Positions 24,404-37,000 of a DNA stretch of 43,487 nt are shown here, one piece after another. This DNA comes from Plakobranchus ocellatus. Lineage: Eukaryota > Mollusca > Gastropoda > Plakobranchidae. How positions within the stretch are numbered: position 1 is the first letter of the stretch; each line of letters starts with the position of its first letter. Both the position numbers and the translations under genes were made by a program. Where the stretch lies: contig BLXT01003909.1 of the NCBI GenBank assembly GCA_019648995.1, positions 736,021 to 779,507 of the forward strand, in the 5' to 3' direction. Below the pieces are notes generated by a model. The model made no database searches, was not told where the DNA came from, and saw only the letters and a list, made by a program, of their open reading frames with translations.

Positions 24404-25626
24404 CATATCTTATCTTGACAGTATAGACCTATAACTATTACATGTATGAAATAAACATGGTATTAAATTTACTAAGATTAGATCCAAAGTATTTTTGATC
24501 ATTGGGTGCATATAAACAGATCAAGGTCTTCTAGTAATTGTGAACTTTAAAATCTAAATCTAGCTAAGAGTAAGAGGCAAACCGAGTCAAATCTAGATAT
24601 TTACCTAGATTTCAGTCTGTCTAGATGACAGATTGATAAGGCCCTATTTTACATATTTACATTTAAATTTGAATGGAGGAGAAAAAAAGGTAAGCCTAGG
24701 CTACATGATTTTGGATTCCTGAGCAGTCATGATCTTTGTTGTCATATTGGTTTGTTGACACTATTTTAAATCGATACCAGTACCTAACTATAGTAGGAAT
24801 ATTGATCTATGTCTAGTGCATAGACGAGTCAAAACACTAAATTTTGTAAATCTTGATCTACAAAGCCTACAAAAGTAAATTATATTAGCCTAGGTGTGGA
24901 TTCTAGACGTGGATTGCAATTATTTTTGTTGTATTTTTCATGATATATCTGGCCTGAAGATTTCCAGACTCAAGATCTGGAATCTTTGATTAGATCTAGA
25001 AATAGATATTACATTGGCATGAAATCGGGAGTATTGGCAATGATGCATGCACTACTTTGGAGTTTGTAATTAAACTTCCAATCCTCTTTGATTTTTAACT
25101 GTAAAACGTCAGGCTCAGTTAAATGCTCAGTCTCAAGATTTAAAGTATGAATCTGATTCTGATACATTTCATCTATGGCATTAATCGATAACATCTCATC
25201 TAGTTTCAGGATTTGGTCTTCTTAGACCTAATGCTCTAGATCTGGATCTAATCTAGTTTAGATTCCCAGACAGCCTAGCCATTGGACAGGGATAATTGTA
25301 AGTGGTAGAGTGCGTAAGTGCTTTCTACCTGCTAAATTGCATTACAAGATCAATATTCAAAACAAATACTGTACTTTTTCTTATAAATACCCACTGTAGT
25401 ACTAAGTGAAAAATTTCTGAAACATGACCTGTAAAAATTTTTTTTTCGTAAGCTAAAGTACTACCATAGATCTCGACACTCATACCAAAAACCCCATGCT
25501 TTTTTTGCATAAGGGTTTGTTACTGTTTTTGAAATTCAAAGAAAATGAAGCCAAAATTGCACAAGTTTTGCTCATCTGAACAATTTTGAAGGTTTAGGTT
25601 CATTTTCCAAGTACTAAACATAATTC

Positions 25627-25675
25627 CAGGGTTTTTCCAGGCCTCCTTAAACTCCAGGTAGGCATAGAAACCCTG
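25627..25675. repeat. Short hairpin-like inverted repeat
   Basis: CAGGGTTT at the left and AAACCCTG at the right form an 8-bp perfect inverted repeat; partial pairing of AGGCCT-like and AGGCAT segments extends the stem. It may be a tiny MITE remnant or an unrelated hairpin. Confidence 0.4.
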
Positions 25676-27987
25676 TTAAAGTTGCTTTTTACAATGACAG
25701 TAGATTCCTGTAACATTACTCATGACATTTGTGTGAGGAGGATAACATTTAATCAAGCGTTTACAAAGAGGTTCTAGAATTGAAAGAAAACAAATCTACA
25801 ATGCCAGGAATACCTTTGTTAACTCTCCAATGGTATCGAGTTTGTAGTTATGCTCTTTAAATCTAATCTTGAGCATCATCCACAATATTTCTGAAAGGTA
25901 CAGCAACTGTGTGAAAATACTGTACCTTTCAATTTATTCTAATATGACTGCAAATTTAAAAGAATGTTTGAAAATTGCCAATTTGAGTGAGAGCCAGTAC
26001 AAGCATTTCAAGCCAAAGCTATGTCTATAATTCTAAAGCTGAAACCTGATCAAGATAATCTAGCTGTGAATTGTCTTTGATGCTGGAAATAACATTCATA
26101 ATCGAATAATGATCTTGAGCATAGTGTATTTGATACTAATTAGTCAGTGTCTTGATTGAAGAGGGATTGAAATTAACATGAAAAACAGCTATTGTTACAT
26201 TGCCCTTTTTTTTATTTATTTTTTTTTATAAAGAATTCTAACTATAAAGTCTCCTTTTTGCAGATCATTTAGTCAAACTTCCTCTCAATACAGAGGCTGT
26301 GCCCGACTTTCAATATCATGATATCAGCCAGTGACAAGTATGACTAAACCCAACCATAATAAACGAACAAGCAAAATAATACTTTAAAGGGACTATAGTA
26401 TTAGTGGTGGAATCAGTTCAACAGGGGCAATACAGTGGTGATTCTGGTGTAATATGCCTTGAGCTAGTCAGCAAGACAAAAAAAGTGTCAAGTGATGGAT
26501 CTTGATTGCAGAAATACTGCTCCATCTGGTATGACACTCAAACTTGTTTCATGTCCTCTAAGCCTCTCCCTACCATATTTATATGACATATATACTAAAG
26601 ATACAGAACCACCAATGTGTTATCTTCAATTTCAATTAAAAGTGAGGGTTGAGTATCAACAAGGGATGGGGGATTTAGTAAAAAGGGTCTACTCTGCCAT
26701 CACAGCAATTAAGTCTACCCTACAATAGAACTGCTCAAAAAAGGTATATTCTTGTAAAATAGAATAGACCTTAGCAAAGTCATCTGTATAAACCTTTCTT
26801 ATGTACGTTAGGTGGGAAAAAAAGACAATAAAACTGACTTTCATAAAGACATCCCATGTTGTTCACCTCCATTTTGATCTAGAGGTCTAGGTCTAGTCGA
26901 GGCTTGGATTTGATTAGATCTTCATAGGGAATTCAGAAATTTGGGTTGTGCAAGAAGCCACAGCTTTTGTCATGAGATATTTTGAGACCTATAGTTTAAA
27001 AAAATCTTTACTATCTTTTTTGCTGAAAATAGTGAAATTTCAAACTTAAATCTAGAACCAAGAAATCATTTGTGCCTCAGGGATGGCCCTATAGATTAAA
27101 AAGCAAGTTTTGAAATACAGTTTTTGTAAGGCTCCAGGGGTTCAAAAATTACATGGAATTTGAATGTTACTCTCCTCCCTCTTCTTTTGCTTGTCCGTGT
27201 TATAGCCAATGAACAGGGAAATGAACAGATTTAGTTCCATTGTCTCACTTCTCACAACACAAGCATGGGAAAAGTTACAAACTTGTCTTGGCCTGACTAT
27301 CTTATAATTTTAGACCAATTTTCTCAACAAATTTTACAGATTCACATTATTATCCTTAAAATTCTTGAGAAGAGTAATGGCTATAAAGTGGAACAAAATT
27401 AGAAAACAAATCACCTTCCTTCTAAATAAGAGAGGGTGTGGACCGCCATTATTTGTAATCCACCTAAATAATATGAATTTGTTCTTTTACTATTTTATAC
27501 AATTTGATAGAAGCTACCATTCTTCCACAGCTCAGGATTGTACTCCAAAACAACTCTGCATTTTCTTACTAATTTACAAGCAAATCAGCATTTTGCCCAT
27601 AGATTTCCTTATCATTGTTGTCTTGCTCCAATTCTATGGAAATAACTTGATCTAGATCCATTACAATAGATGGAAGGACCCACCAAGCTAACCTCAGCCT
27701 GTTATAGACTGGACTATACTCTCTTCCACCTTTCTTGATCTATTTCTTTGTCTTCGTCATCATGCTATCGAATACTCCCATTTTAATGGGTTTTTTTTCT
27801 TGTTCTTCATTAATAAATTTCTCCAAATTTGAGTTGTGAGCCGCGTTCAATCTCAAATGAAGATTTCTCAGGATGTCATTTTAAAGCAAGCCATGTCAAG
27901 TGAACACTCAAAGAAGATCTTTGTTTATGAGTTTTACAATACTTAAAAAAGATAAACAGAACACACCAGAACATTTCAAAATGAAGT

Positions 27988-27993
27988 TTTATT
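27988..27993 (-). terminator. Poly(A) signal AATAAA, BRD8
   Basis: On the minus strand AATAAA begins about 95 bp after the BRD8 stop codon, implying a very short 3' UTR. Confidence 0.6.
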
Positions 27994-28088
27994 ACAATAT
28001 CCACACAAAAAAAAAGTACCATTCAAATGAACACAGTGGAGTACAAAAAGCCTTTTTAAGTTTATCTCAGGGAGCAACCCATTGGATA

Positions 28089-31000
28089 TTACTCATCCAG
28101 TCTGGTCTTTCTTTTCTTTGCTTTTCCTCCTGACTCAGGGATATCTACAGAAGCTCTGCGTTTCTTGGGGTCATCTTCCTGCAGTGTTAGAGGCAACCAG
28201 CAATTTAAATTAAAATACCATTTATTACTTATAATGTAAAGATGAAATACTAAAAAAATCACTTAAAATAATTTAACCCTCCCTATACTTCACTATTACT
28301 ATAAAGATTGTATGCTGTGAGTTGGTTTCGACCCACACTTTTGCATAGTAAAAAAACTGATTGCCAACAATCATGCTGATGTACGCAAAAAGGCAAGAAG
28401 TGAAAAATGCTGTCTAGTTGAAGTTCTTACTCTCAACTTTTTTCTTTCTATCCTTTGTGCTATGTTTCCAAGGCAATATGCAACTGTGCAATAAAAAATA
28501 CCTAACTTAGGAAAGTACTATTTTCACTAAGTTTGAAATTGAATAATGGTGAGGCAAGTCTACAAGAAAGAATTTCATATAATTTATCAAAGAGACCCAA
28601 AGAAGTTGTTCTAAAAGAAATGATGAAAAAATCATGTCAATATTTACAATGACAAATGAGTGAGTGTAGTATCCGATTTCGCGAGAATAAAGAGGGATAT
28701 GAGAGAACCCAAATGTGATAAGTTTATCATTATCAACATCTGTACTCATATTTGTTCACATATTGATGCACAGAGACATCTCATTTTGTGCTCATAGTAC
28801 TGACACTATGCATATCAAAAACTCTGATTACATTACCATTTGATATATTTTTAAATTGTGTACAAACCTTGTCAGATGTATCGGGACGCCTAGACTGTCG
28901 AAGGTTCTTGCCATCAGTAGTCTGCATCATCATCTGTGTGTTCACATATTGCTAGAAGTCAGCAGTAAAAATCGAGAAGCATGCATGAAGGCTAATTTCA
29001 TTTTTTTTTAAAAAGTATTATTTTTGGCAATTATGAATATTTATATGCCACCCAAAAGCATGAAAGGGTTCTTGGCAAAAAAAACCACATTTATGCAGAC
29101 ATGCAGAAACCAATTTCATTAAAGATTCTTTACCGAGAAAATGAGAGGGAACAAAAATTAATTTCAGCTCCGGTTCCAATCATGCAGTTGTTTTCATTTT
29201 AAACAACGATTAAATCTTCATACATTATTTGAGATCCATAAAATGCCTCAAAGGAAGTGTATCTACATTTAATATAAAATTAAAATACATATATTTATAA
29301 TTATCATTATCTTTATTTAAAAAATTAAATGAACTTAGTACAAGGATATGCACACCTAAGGGACAACATGTTTTATCTCAAACACTATCCTACAGATCAG
29401 AGTTGCCCCCCTCATCTACAGTTGCTTCCTTTGTTTTAAAAAAAATCCACGTGTGTTATTTTGAGATAACATTTCAATAAAAATATCAAGTTGAATGCAC
29501 TAAAAATTTTGGCATGTTACATTGTATTTCTCGAGTAGTTTTTTTTTTTTTTTTTTCGTTGATATATCATCATTGTAGTGCAGATCTAGAATTATCAACT
29601 GTTTATGCTTTAAAGCCACATCCCCTTTTATACTTCACATCCCCGCTCATTGTCTTCAACATTTTCAGGCTTAGGTCTAGACTCAACTTCTAATTCACTG
29701 CCACTGGCTGAATCAATCAGACATAGATCTAGTCTCTATCCAGACCCTTGATACAACAATCAGGATCAGTGTTACTATTATCTAGATGGCTACCACTATC
29801 AAAACCTGAATCCATAAAAATTTGCTGCATGCTGCTTCACCAAATAATCTAAGTCTTTTTGATGTTTTTTTAGTCTGCTTTCACAATTAACAAGCTTGAA
29901 AAAAAAAAGAAAATTTCCTTGTTATGAACTGAAGTGGTAGAAAGGTGGAGTGGACTAAGAATATTCAGGACTGGATTATTTGAATGAATTGCTTTTGTGA
30001 GATTACTTATCTATCTCTGGTCCTTTTTTTTTTATGTAAAGCAAAAGATAATATGCAAAAAAACTGAACCAGCTGAATTTTTAAAACCAACTTGAACTCA
30101 GAGGGAACCATTCTATAAAGCTAATACTTTAAATCAAAAAAGCAACCATGCTATGAAACAAAAATACCTCTAGATGTTGCATGACATCATCATACATCTC
30201 CTTGGCCATTTTGAAAACGTTATGATCAGAGGAATTGTACATGATCGCATTTGTAAACATGAGCATCATGTCCCTCTGAAAGTCAACTGTGGTCCGAATC
30301 ACACCAGTTTCCACATTTTTCTTGATGGTGCTCAGATCCATAGGCCTAAAACAGGGGTTAAGATTTTTTGATACTTTACTTTTTTTTGTCTGTTATATGT
30401 TATAATAATAATTTGAATGTCATCAGGATATATTCAGCATCATCAAACCTGCCTTACCTAAAGAATTCTAAGTTGTTTTTTTTTTATTAATTATCAAAGC
30501 ATTGCAAGCTGCCAGCATACAGGCATCAGTTGGCATATTTAAAATTGAGACACTTTGTAGCTAAAACAAGTTTGGGGATATTGTTTGAGGAACTGAATAA
30601 ATCAGCTTGTGCAGATATGAAACATTAACAATTTCAACCGAAATTTGCAAGAAACTGTCTAATACTATAATGCTCAAAGAATGACACATTTACACTGTCT
30701 CCATCTTTGAATTCATTCTTTATCATATTTAAATAATTTTTTTATTAGCAGCCTTTGTGTTTGAGAAAAGAATGATTGTTTTATGCAAATTATCAAGCTG
30801 CTGATACCTTGTTCAGTCTACAGAATCAAATAAATTTTAGGTCAAAAACAAACAAAAGGACTAAGAGCTGTATTTTTATACACTTCACAATTTCACACGT
30901 TTTATGATTTTCTGCTCCAACAATATGGCCTTTGTACCATCTTGAGTTGAAAAAAATCAACTGTTCTTTTTTCATCTTTCAAATGTCATTTGTATGTTAA

Positions 31001-34000
31001 GGGCTAATTTCTTGCATATTAAATACCCGTTTCAAATAAGACAATGTGCTTATGACCAGGATTATATTACCTGAGTACAACTGTGTGATATCCAGGTGCA
31101 ATGTCATTGGTAACAGGGTGAAGAAAAACATTAGCATACCTGACGAAAAGATACAATCACTTTATTTTCAAATGATCAAATTACCAAATCCTTACTTTTA
31201 ACTGCTTTACTTTGAATTATAAAAATTAGATTAGAACATAATTATTTTAAGTAGTCTTCTGTTCTTTCCAGATAAACAGGATCTGACTACATTTAATAAA
31301 TTCTTACAACACGCAGTGTCACAACAGGTGATATTCTTAGCTCTACCTCAGCAAGGACTTGACACCGGAAGAAGTGATTGTGGTCATATTGTAATTTAGA
31401 TAATCTGAAATCTGAAATAATACTTATGACTTAAAAATCTCATGGCTTTGGCTAATGAATTCTTTAAGTCAAATGTTCTCCATTTACGAGCTTAAATGAT
31501 AGAATATTACAAGGCGATAAAAAATCGCATATATTTTGACGCCTCTTCTTCTATTCAGCGTCATTTGAAGAAACATTGGCAGCCAGCACTACTTCTTTGG
31601 TCATTTCTCCTTTTGTTGGTAGTAAAGATTTCTGTACTACTTTTCTCTGTCCAATCCTTGATGTTATCACAATGGCTTGCTTTTGGTCTTCCTCTGCCTC
31701 TCTTGCCCTCAAGTTTTCCTTGTATTAGCATCTTGTAAGTGACAATTTGCCTCTACAGGTATGTTCAAAGAGAGATAATTTTTTTCTGTACTGTGCTCAA
31801 GAGTTATGGTATGTTTTAAGTTGCTTGAGGATGCTTTTGTTTTGTTTTTTTTTTTCCATCTTACTCATAACAGGCTTTTACAGCACCACATTCAACAGAT
31901 TGTATCTTCTTTTTGTTTTCTTTAGGTGTATCCATCCCTCGGCACCATATGTCGTCACTGTCCAGACCAAACATTTCAGGAGCTTGATTTTTAATTGCAT
32001 CCCAATATTTTTATCTTTCCAACAAATGTTTAGTTCAATCATTGTTTTCTTTGCCATTGTGATCCTAATTCAATATCACATTAAAAAAAAAAAAGAAACC
32101 TATTTCAATAATTTAGAGGATCCTGTTCTTACCATGTGCACAATGAAAATTAGAAATGAAAAAGATTATACTCAGTCCATACTTGTGGGTTGCAGCTGCT
32201 CTCCATACAAGCATGATTGATTTCTTCCATTGTTTGAATGACTTTTCTTCCTCTGTGTCGCTTCTACAAAAACAAAATTTGAAAAGGATAACAAATGTTA
32301 AAGACTATTATAGACAAACTTTTGACAAATGCAAGTATATTTACAAACATTATGATACATTCACTTTTTTTTGTGTTTGTTCTCTATTACTAACAATCTC
32401 TTTTTTATTTCACACCAGGATAAAAAGCATCCATTTTGGCCCTCCTTTTCTAAAAAAAAACAAAGTTTCCTTGAACTAACATCATTGGCTTTGAGAAGAG
32501 GCTAAATTATTTGAAAGTGAAAAACTCATAATGTTTTACATTTGCATATCAAGTTGGTTAATTTTTTAATCTATGGAGTAAAAAGACATGGCAAAGTGTT
32601 CAATTGCTACTACTACTGCTAGGTCCAAAACTGGATCTGCACAATGAACTAAATCTAACCATTCTAAATACCATTGTTATCTACAAAAGTTTAAGCTGAC
32701 ATTATGAGTATCATTTTCAAAGTCACTTTCAATGTTTCTACCTCCAAAATCATCATTAAACCTATCAAAAACAAAACTGTGAAGATAGTTGAGTAATATT
32801 TCCAGGTATGATGTAAAAAAAATCATATTAGATAGGAATTCAGTAAAACAGTCATGTGCACAGTAGTAAAAATTCTACTAGTTCAAAAGTTTTGTACAAC
32901 AAAAATCAGATATTACAATCATTGCAATTTAAAAAAAAAATTACAATCAAGGTTTTTTTTAAAGGAGATATTAACATTATCATGTTGGAATTATATTTTA
33001 TTGCTCTTTGTTTCATAAATAGGGAAAGGTGATGAATAAAGGTAGTAATCACAGGATCTGACCATCTATTCCATTTTTATATGATTCCTACAACATCCAT
33101 CTCTATTCCATGACATGATCCCCCATCCCCTCTTTAAAATAAATAGTGACAATTGCAGCTTGTCATCAGAATCCCTGCAAGGCTCTGGTTGGTTTAAGGC
33201 TGAAACCCTAAACAAGATTAAGACATAAAAATAATATAGGGTGTGTATGAAAGGGCTCTGAGTTTCATTGTAAACTGGCTTCGGCTTTTTTTTTCTATAG
33301 CTACACACTGATAATACATGTATAAACACATCAAATCAATTCAATACATATTGTTGGTCACAAATTCAGCAATAATGCTGGTTATAGAGGCTTAACTGTT
33401 CAGTATTCTTGGCGTTCAGGGGTCAGTCATTTTACCTAACCATGGACAACCCAGCCAAATAGTTCTTTTAAAAAAAAAGAATGATTACATAATCACAGCT
33501 CAGAGAAATATATTACACAACATACCCCATTGACATTGACGCTGGACTATTTGGGAAAGATTCAGACAAGATAGAGCTGGCATTTACAGTAGTCAGCTGA
33601 CCACTCAGTATGTCTGGGCTCTCTCTAACTTCATCCTCACTCAGTTCAACATCACTGTGCCTAGAACTACCGTCATCTTTTTTTTCATCATCCTTTTGAA
33701 AAGACACAGAAAAAAAATCAGTTGAGAATTAAAAATTTTTCATCTTTGATGGCAAAAAAAAAAATCATTTCAGAGATTTAATAAAAAAACCAACAACAAA
33801 AAAACTGTAGCATCAAGATAAGCAAATCAAACGAGTACAAATGTCTAAAGGATAGTCTACTTATTGGATGTCAGAGACAAAAGTTTTGAGAAAAAAAAAA
33901 CAAACATTTTTCTTTCAGAGAAATGCTTTCTCAAAATGTTGAATTCTTCATATCTAGGCGATAATCTTCATTACCATAAAGCTCCAACAATGGCTTTTCA

Positions 34001-37000
34001 GAGTACATTTTATACTGAAAATGGTCCAAGTGCCACTTAAGGATCACCAGGTCTTAAGACATACATTATGCTAAATGAACTGCATATTAATATTTCCTCA
34101 TTACAAAGTTTACAGAAAAAATTCTAACCTATACATCTTTTTAGATGTAAGCCTTAAAAATGGGAATTTTAGAAGTTGAAAATGCCACTTGTTTTGATTT
34201 GCTCCAGATATACGCTATTCAATGTAAAACAAAATAAGTGGTTCTCTTTATCATCTTAGATTAAATTTAATAAGGGAAAAAAATATCACTGACACCTTTT
34301 ACATCAGAAAAACATGTAAGTTTATAATTTATTGTGTTGAAGCGTTCCCATATTTTATTACAGAAATATGTCAAAAGCAAAAGAAAATATATGACAGATT
34401 ATTGTTTCACTTACTGTTGTGTAACTTTTCCGTGTACCATGACGAGCTGATCTTGGTGCACGAGGGCGCCCTGCAAGCAAACGATAATCTTTTCTTAATT
34501 TAACTTTTAAAAAAAGGCATATTTTCTTAGTTTCAAAATATAATTAAGTATGTGTGCATAAACAAAGCAAATGAGACAAGATGGTTCTTGGGTTCTCATC
34601 TTAAGCCTAACACTACAAAAACAGGCCCAATAGATTGCAATATCCTCATTTACACACACTGAGAAATGGTAGCTAGCATGAAAATTGGTGTCTCATTTAA
34701 CCTTGCAAACGCACATTGTGTGCAATCAAGCATAAAACTGTGGTCATGATTTATACACGAATTTATTTTTTTTTTTAAATCTCCAATGTAATTTTCTTAG
34801 CCTAAAAGTAATGAAAAATGAAAAGCCAGATAAATGTCTTGGATATGAAGTATGTATAATAATAAAAAATTACATTTAAAAAATATATATAATTTTATAA
34901 AAAACTCCTATTTTTACCACAAAAACGAAAGCCCAAACACAGGAAAACAACAAAGAAAAAGAATAAATATTTACCCCTAGTCCGATGTCCCCTTTTACTG
35001 CCTGATTCACTGATTCTGGAGCTAATACTGCTAGTGGGAGACAAGGGCTCATCTTTTACAGATGCATCTGTCAAATCAGTCTCGCTGGTACCAGCACCTT
35101 CATTTCCTTTTTTCAAAGATGAAATCTCATCTTTGTCCTGAGCCTGAAATATTTTAATTAGGGCACTATTGATATGAACAGAAAAATTATAGACATTTGC
35201 AAATAGTAAATAGTTTTGGGCTTAAAAAATCTTTTCCAAACATGTAGCAACAAACAACTCTGGATGCATAGACATATTTCAAAATCATAGCTAAAATTTG
35301 TTATGTATTTTTTTTAACTGAAAGTTTTATAGCAATGAAAAAAAAAAAGAAAACAAATGAGGGAAAAAAAGTATTGCATTAAAAATACTGACTACACAAC
35401 CTTGCCTAAATTCTTACATCTTTTTCTGCCTCTTCATTTGCCGCTGTGGAAGCATCAACATCCAGATAAGATGAAGTATCCTTGCTCTGATCAATAGTTA
35501 TCTGATCCATCTCTTCCTTCACAATTATCTCCTCTTCAACAACTTCCTCTTGTATGCCTTCAACAACAGGCATTACATTGCTGTCTTCGCTTGTTCCTAC
35601 AGATGGCACCACTTCCGGGGTAGAAGTTACACTTGGAATATCTAAAATAAGGCAGTGTAGCAAATTATACTGATTACAAATTAGTAAAAGATATTTACAA
35701 AAAATTGATCAACAAAAAAATATCAAGTGAGAGAGTTTATTTTATTTAATCAATTGACTTAGAACACTCTATTTATGATTCAAAATAATAAAAAATGGCT
35801 AATGCATACAATAACAAAATTAACCAAAAGCAGGGGTTTTCTGCTTATTTTTATAGTTTATGGGTTTGACGATGTATCTGTAGGCACACAATACACTTTG
35901 ATACATTAAAATGTATGGATGAAGAGGAAAATTCAATGATAATATAAGCTTCTCACTGAATGCCAACTATTATTGTTAAAAATAGGAAAACAAAAGCAGG
36001 AAAAAAATAATTTCTTAAGTAATTTTTTAAGCTTAATGTAATGCTGAATTAAATCAAATTACATCCAACATCAACTATATGTGCTCACTATCAAGTGTAA
36101 ATTTTGCTTAACTTAGGATAGCCACATACAGAGAGATATGTGGCTGCTAGGTTAGCTTAAAGACCTAGGACACATACAGCAGTTAGCAAAATCAGTTTGA
36201 AAGTTATAAAATAAATCAACACATGTCACCATCCTTTTTATTTTCTTAGCAGTCATACATACCTGTCTGAACGGTCTCCAGGATATCGCTAATGACAGTT
36301 TCCTCAATGAGGTCCTGATATTCCTCTTCTGCCTGAGGTAGTGAAGTTGCAGGAGAATCCAAAGATGCGGAAGTAGTAGCAGTGGTAGTGATTTGTGACT
36401 TGGCTGTGGACAGCAACCGAGACAGGGTTGGAGCCGCTGAAAGCAAACACAGTCAGAACAAACCAAAATGCAAGCACATGCTGGGATAAAATAGAGCAGG
36501 CAATTGTGTTATGCAGAAAGAGTCATAAAACACTACAGAAGAGAAAGGGATTAATTAGCAAAAATTTTTAATAGAGAAAATTCGAAAATTCATCTCATAA
36601 TAATTTATAGTCAAAATCAAAGTCATACTGTTTTAAATTGCATGAAGAAATGCCTGCATTTTTAAAATATTTTTCAATTAAATGTTTTTCCACACTTTGC
36701 TTGTAAATTTTATTAATACTACATCATAAATTACAGGGAGTTGTACCTGCGTTTCTACATCTTTCTATTTTGAATGAAATGGTTTTTTTTTTAATGCTTT
36801 GCATGTAAATTTTACACAGTAATTATTGTTATTCCTAAAATTTAAAAAAGCTAAAGACTCTGTCCTGGTTATTACTATTTTTACATACTATACAAGTTTT
36901 CCAACAAGAATGATGATAAAAAAGCATTTAACAGAATTCTTGAAAATCACAATGCATGCATTTTCATTTAATTTACATAAACAATAGATTTAGAAAAAAA

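Larger units (their letters stand above)
23173..27965. other. Convergent intergenic region with 3' UTRs
   Basis: The stretch between the tails of DENND10 and BRD8 starts with the DENND10 3' UTR and ends near the BRD8 poly(A) site. I found no exon with recognisable homology, no tRNA and no long ORF; the open frames here are under 100 codons and low in complexity. It is rich in AGATCTAGATCT-like words (24388-24403, near 24590, 24990, 25231, 26876 and 27646) and holds one hairpin-like short repeat at 25627-25675. Confidence 0.7.

Noticed and set aside
28700-28765. Possible duplicate of BRD8 exon 14 in the following intron
   Set aside because: Only CAATATGTGAACA and a few later matches are shared; too short to distinguish from chance in AT-rich DNA.
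31496-32479. Overlapping plus-strand ORFs of 80-157 codons
   Set aside because: They are low-complexity, Phe/Leu-rich frames antisense to BRD8 introns and to bromodomain exon 11; no homology recognised.
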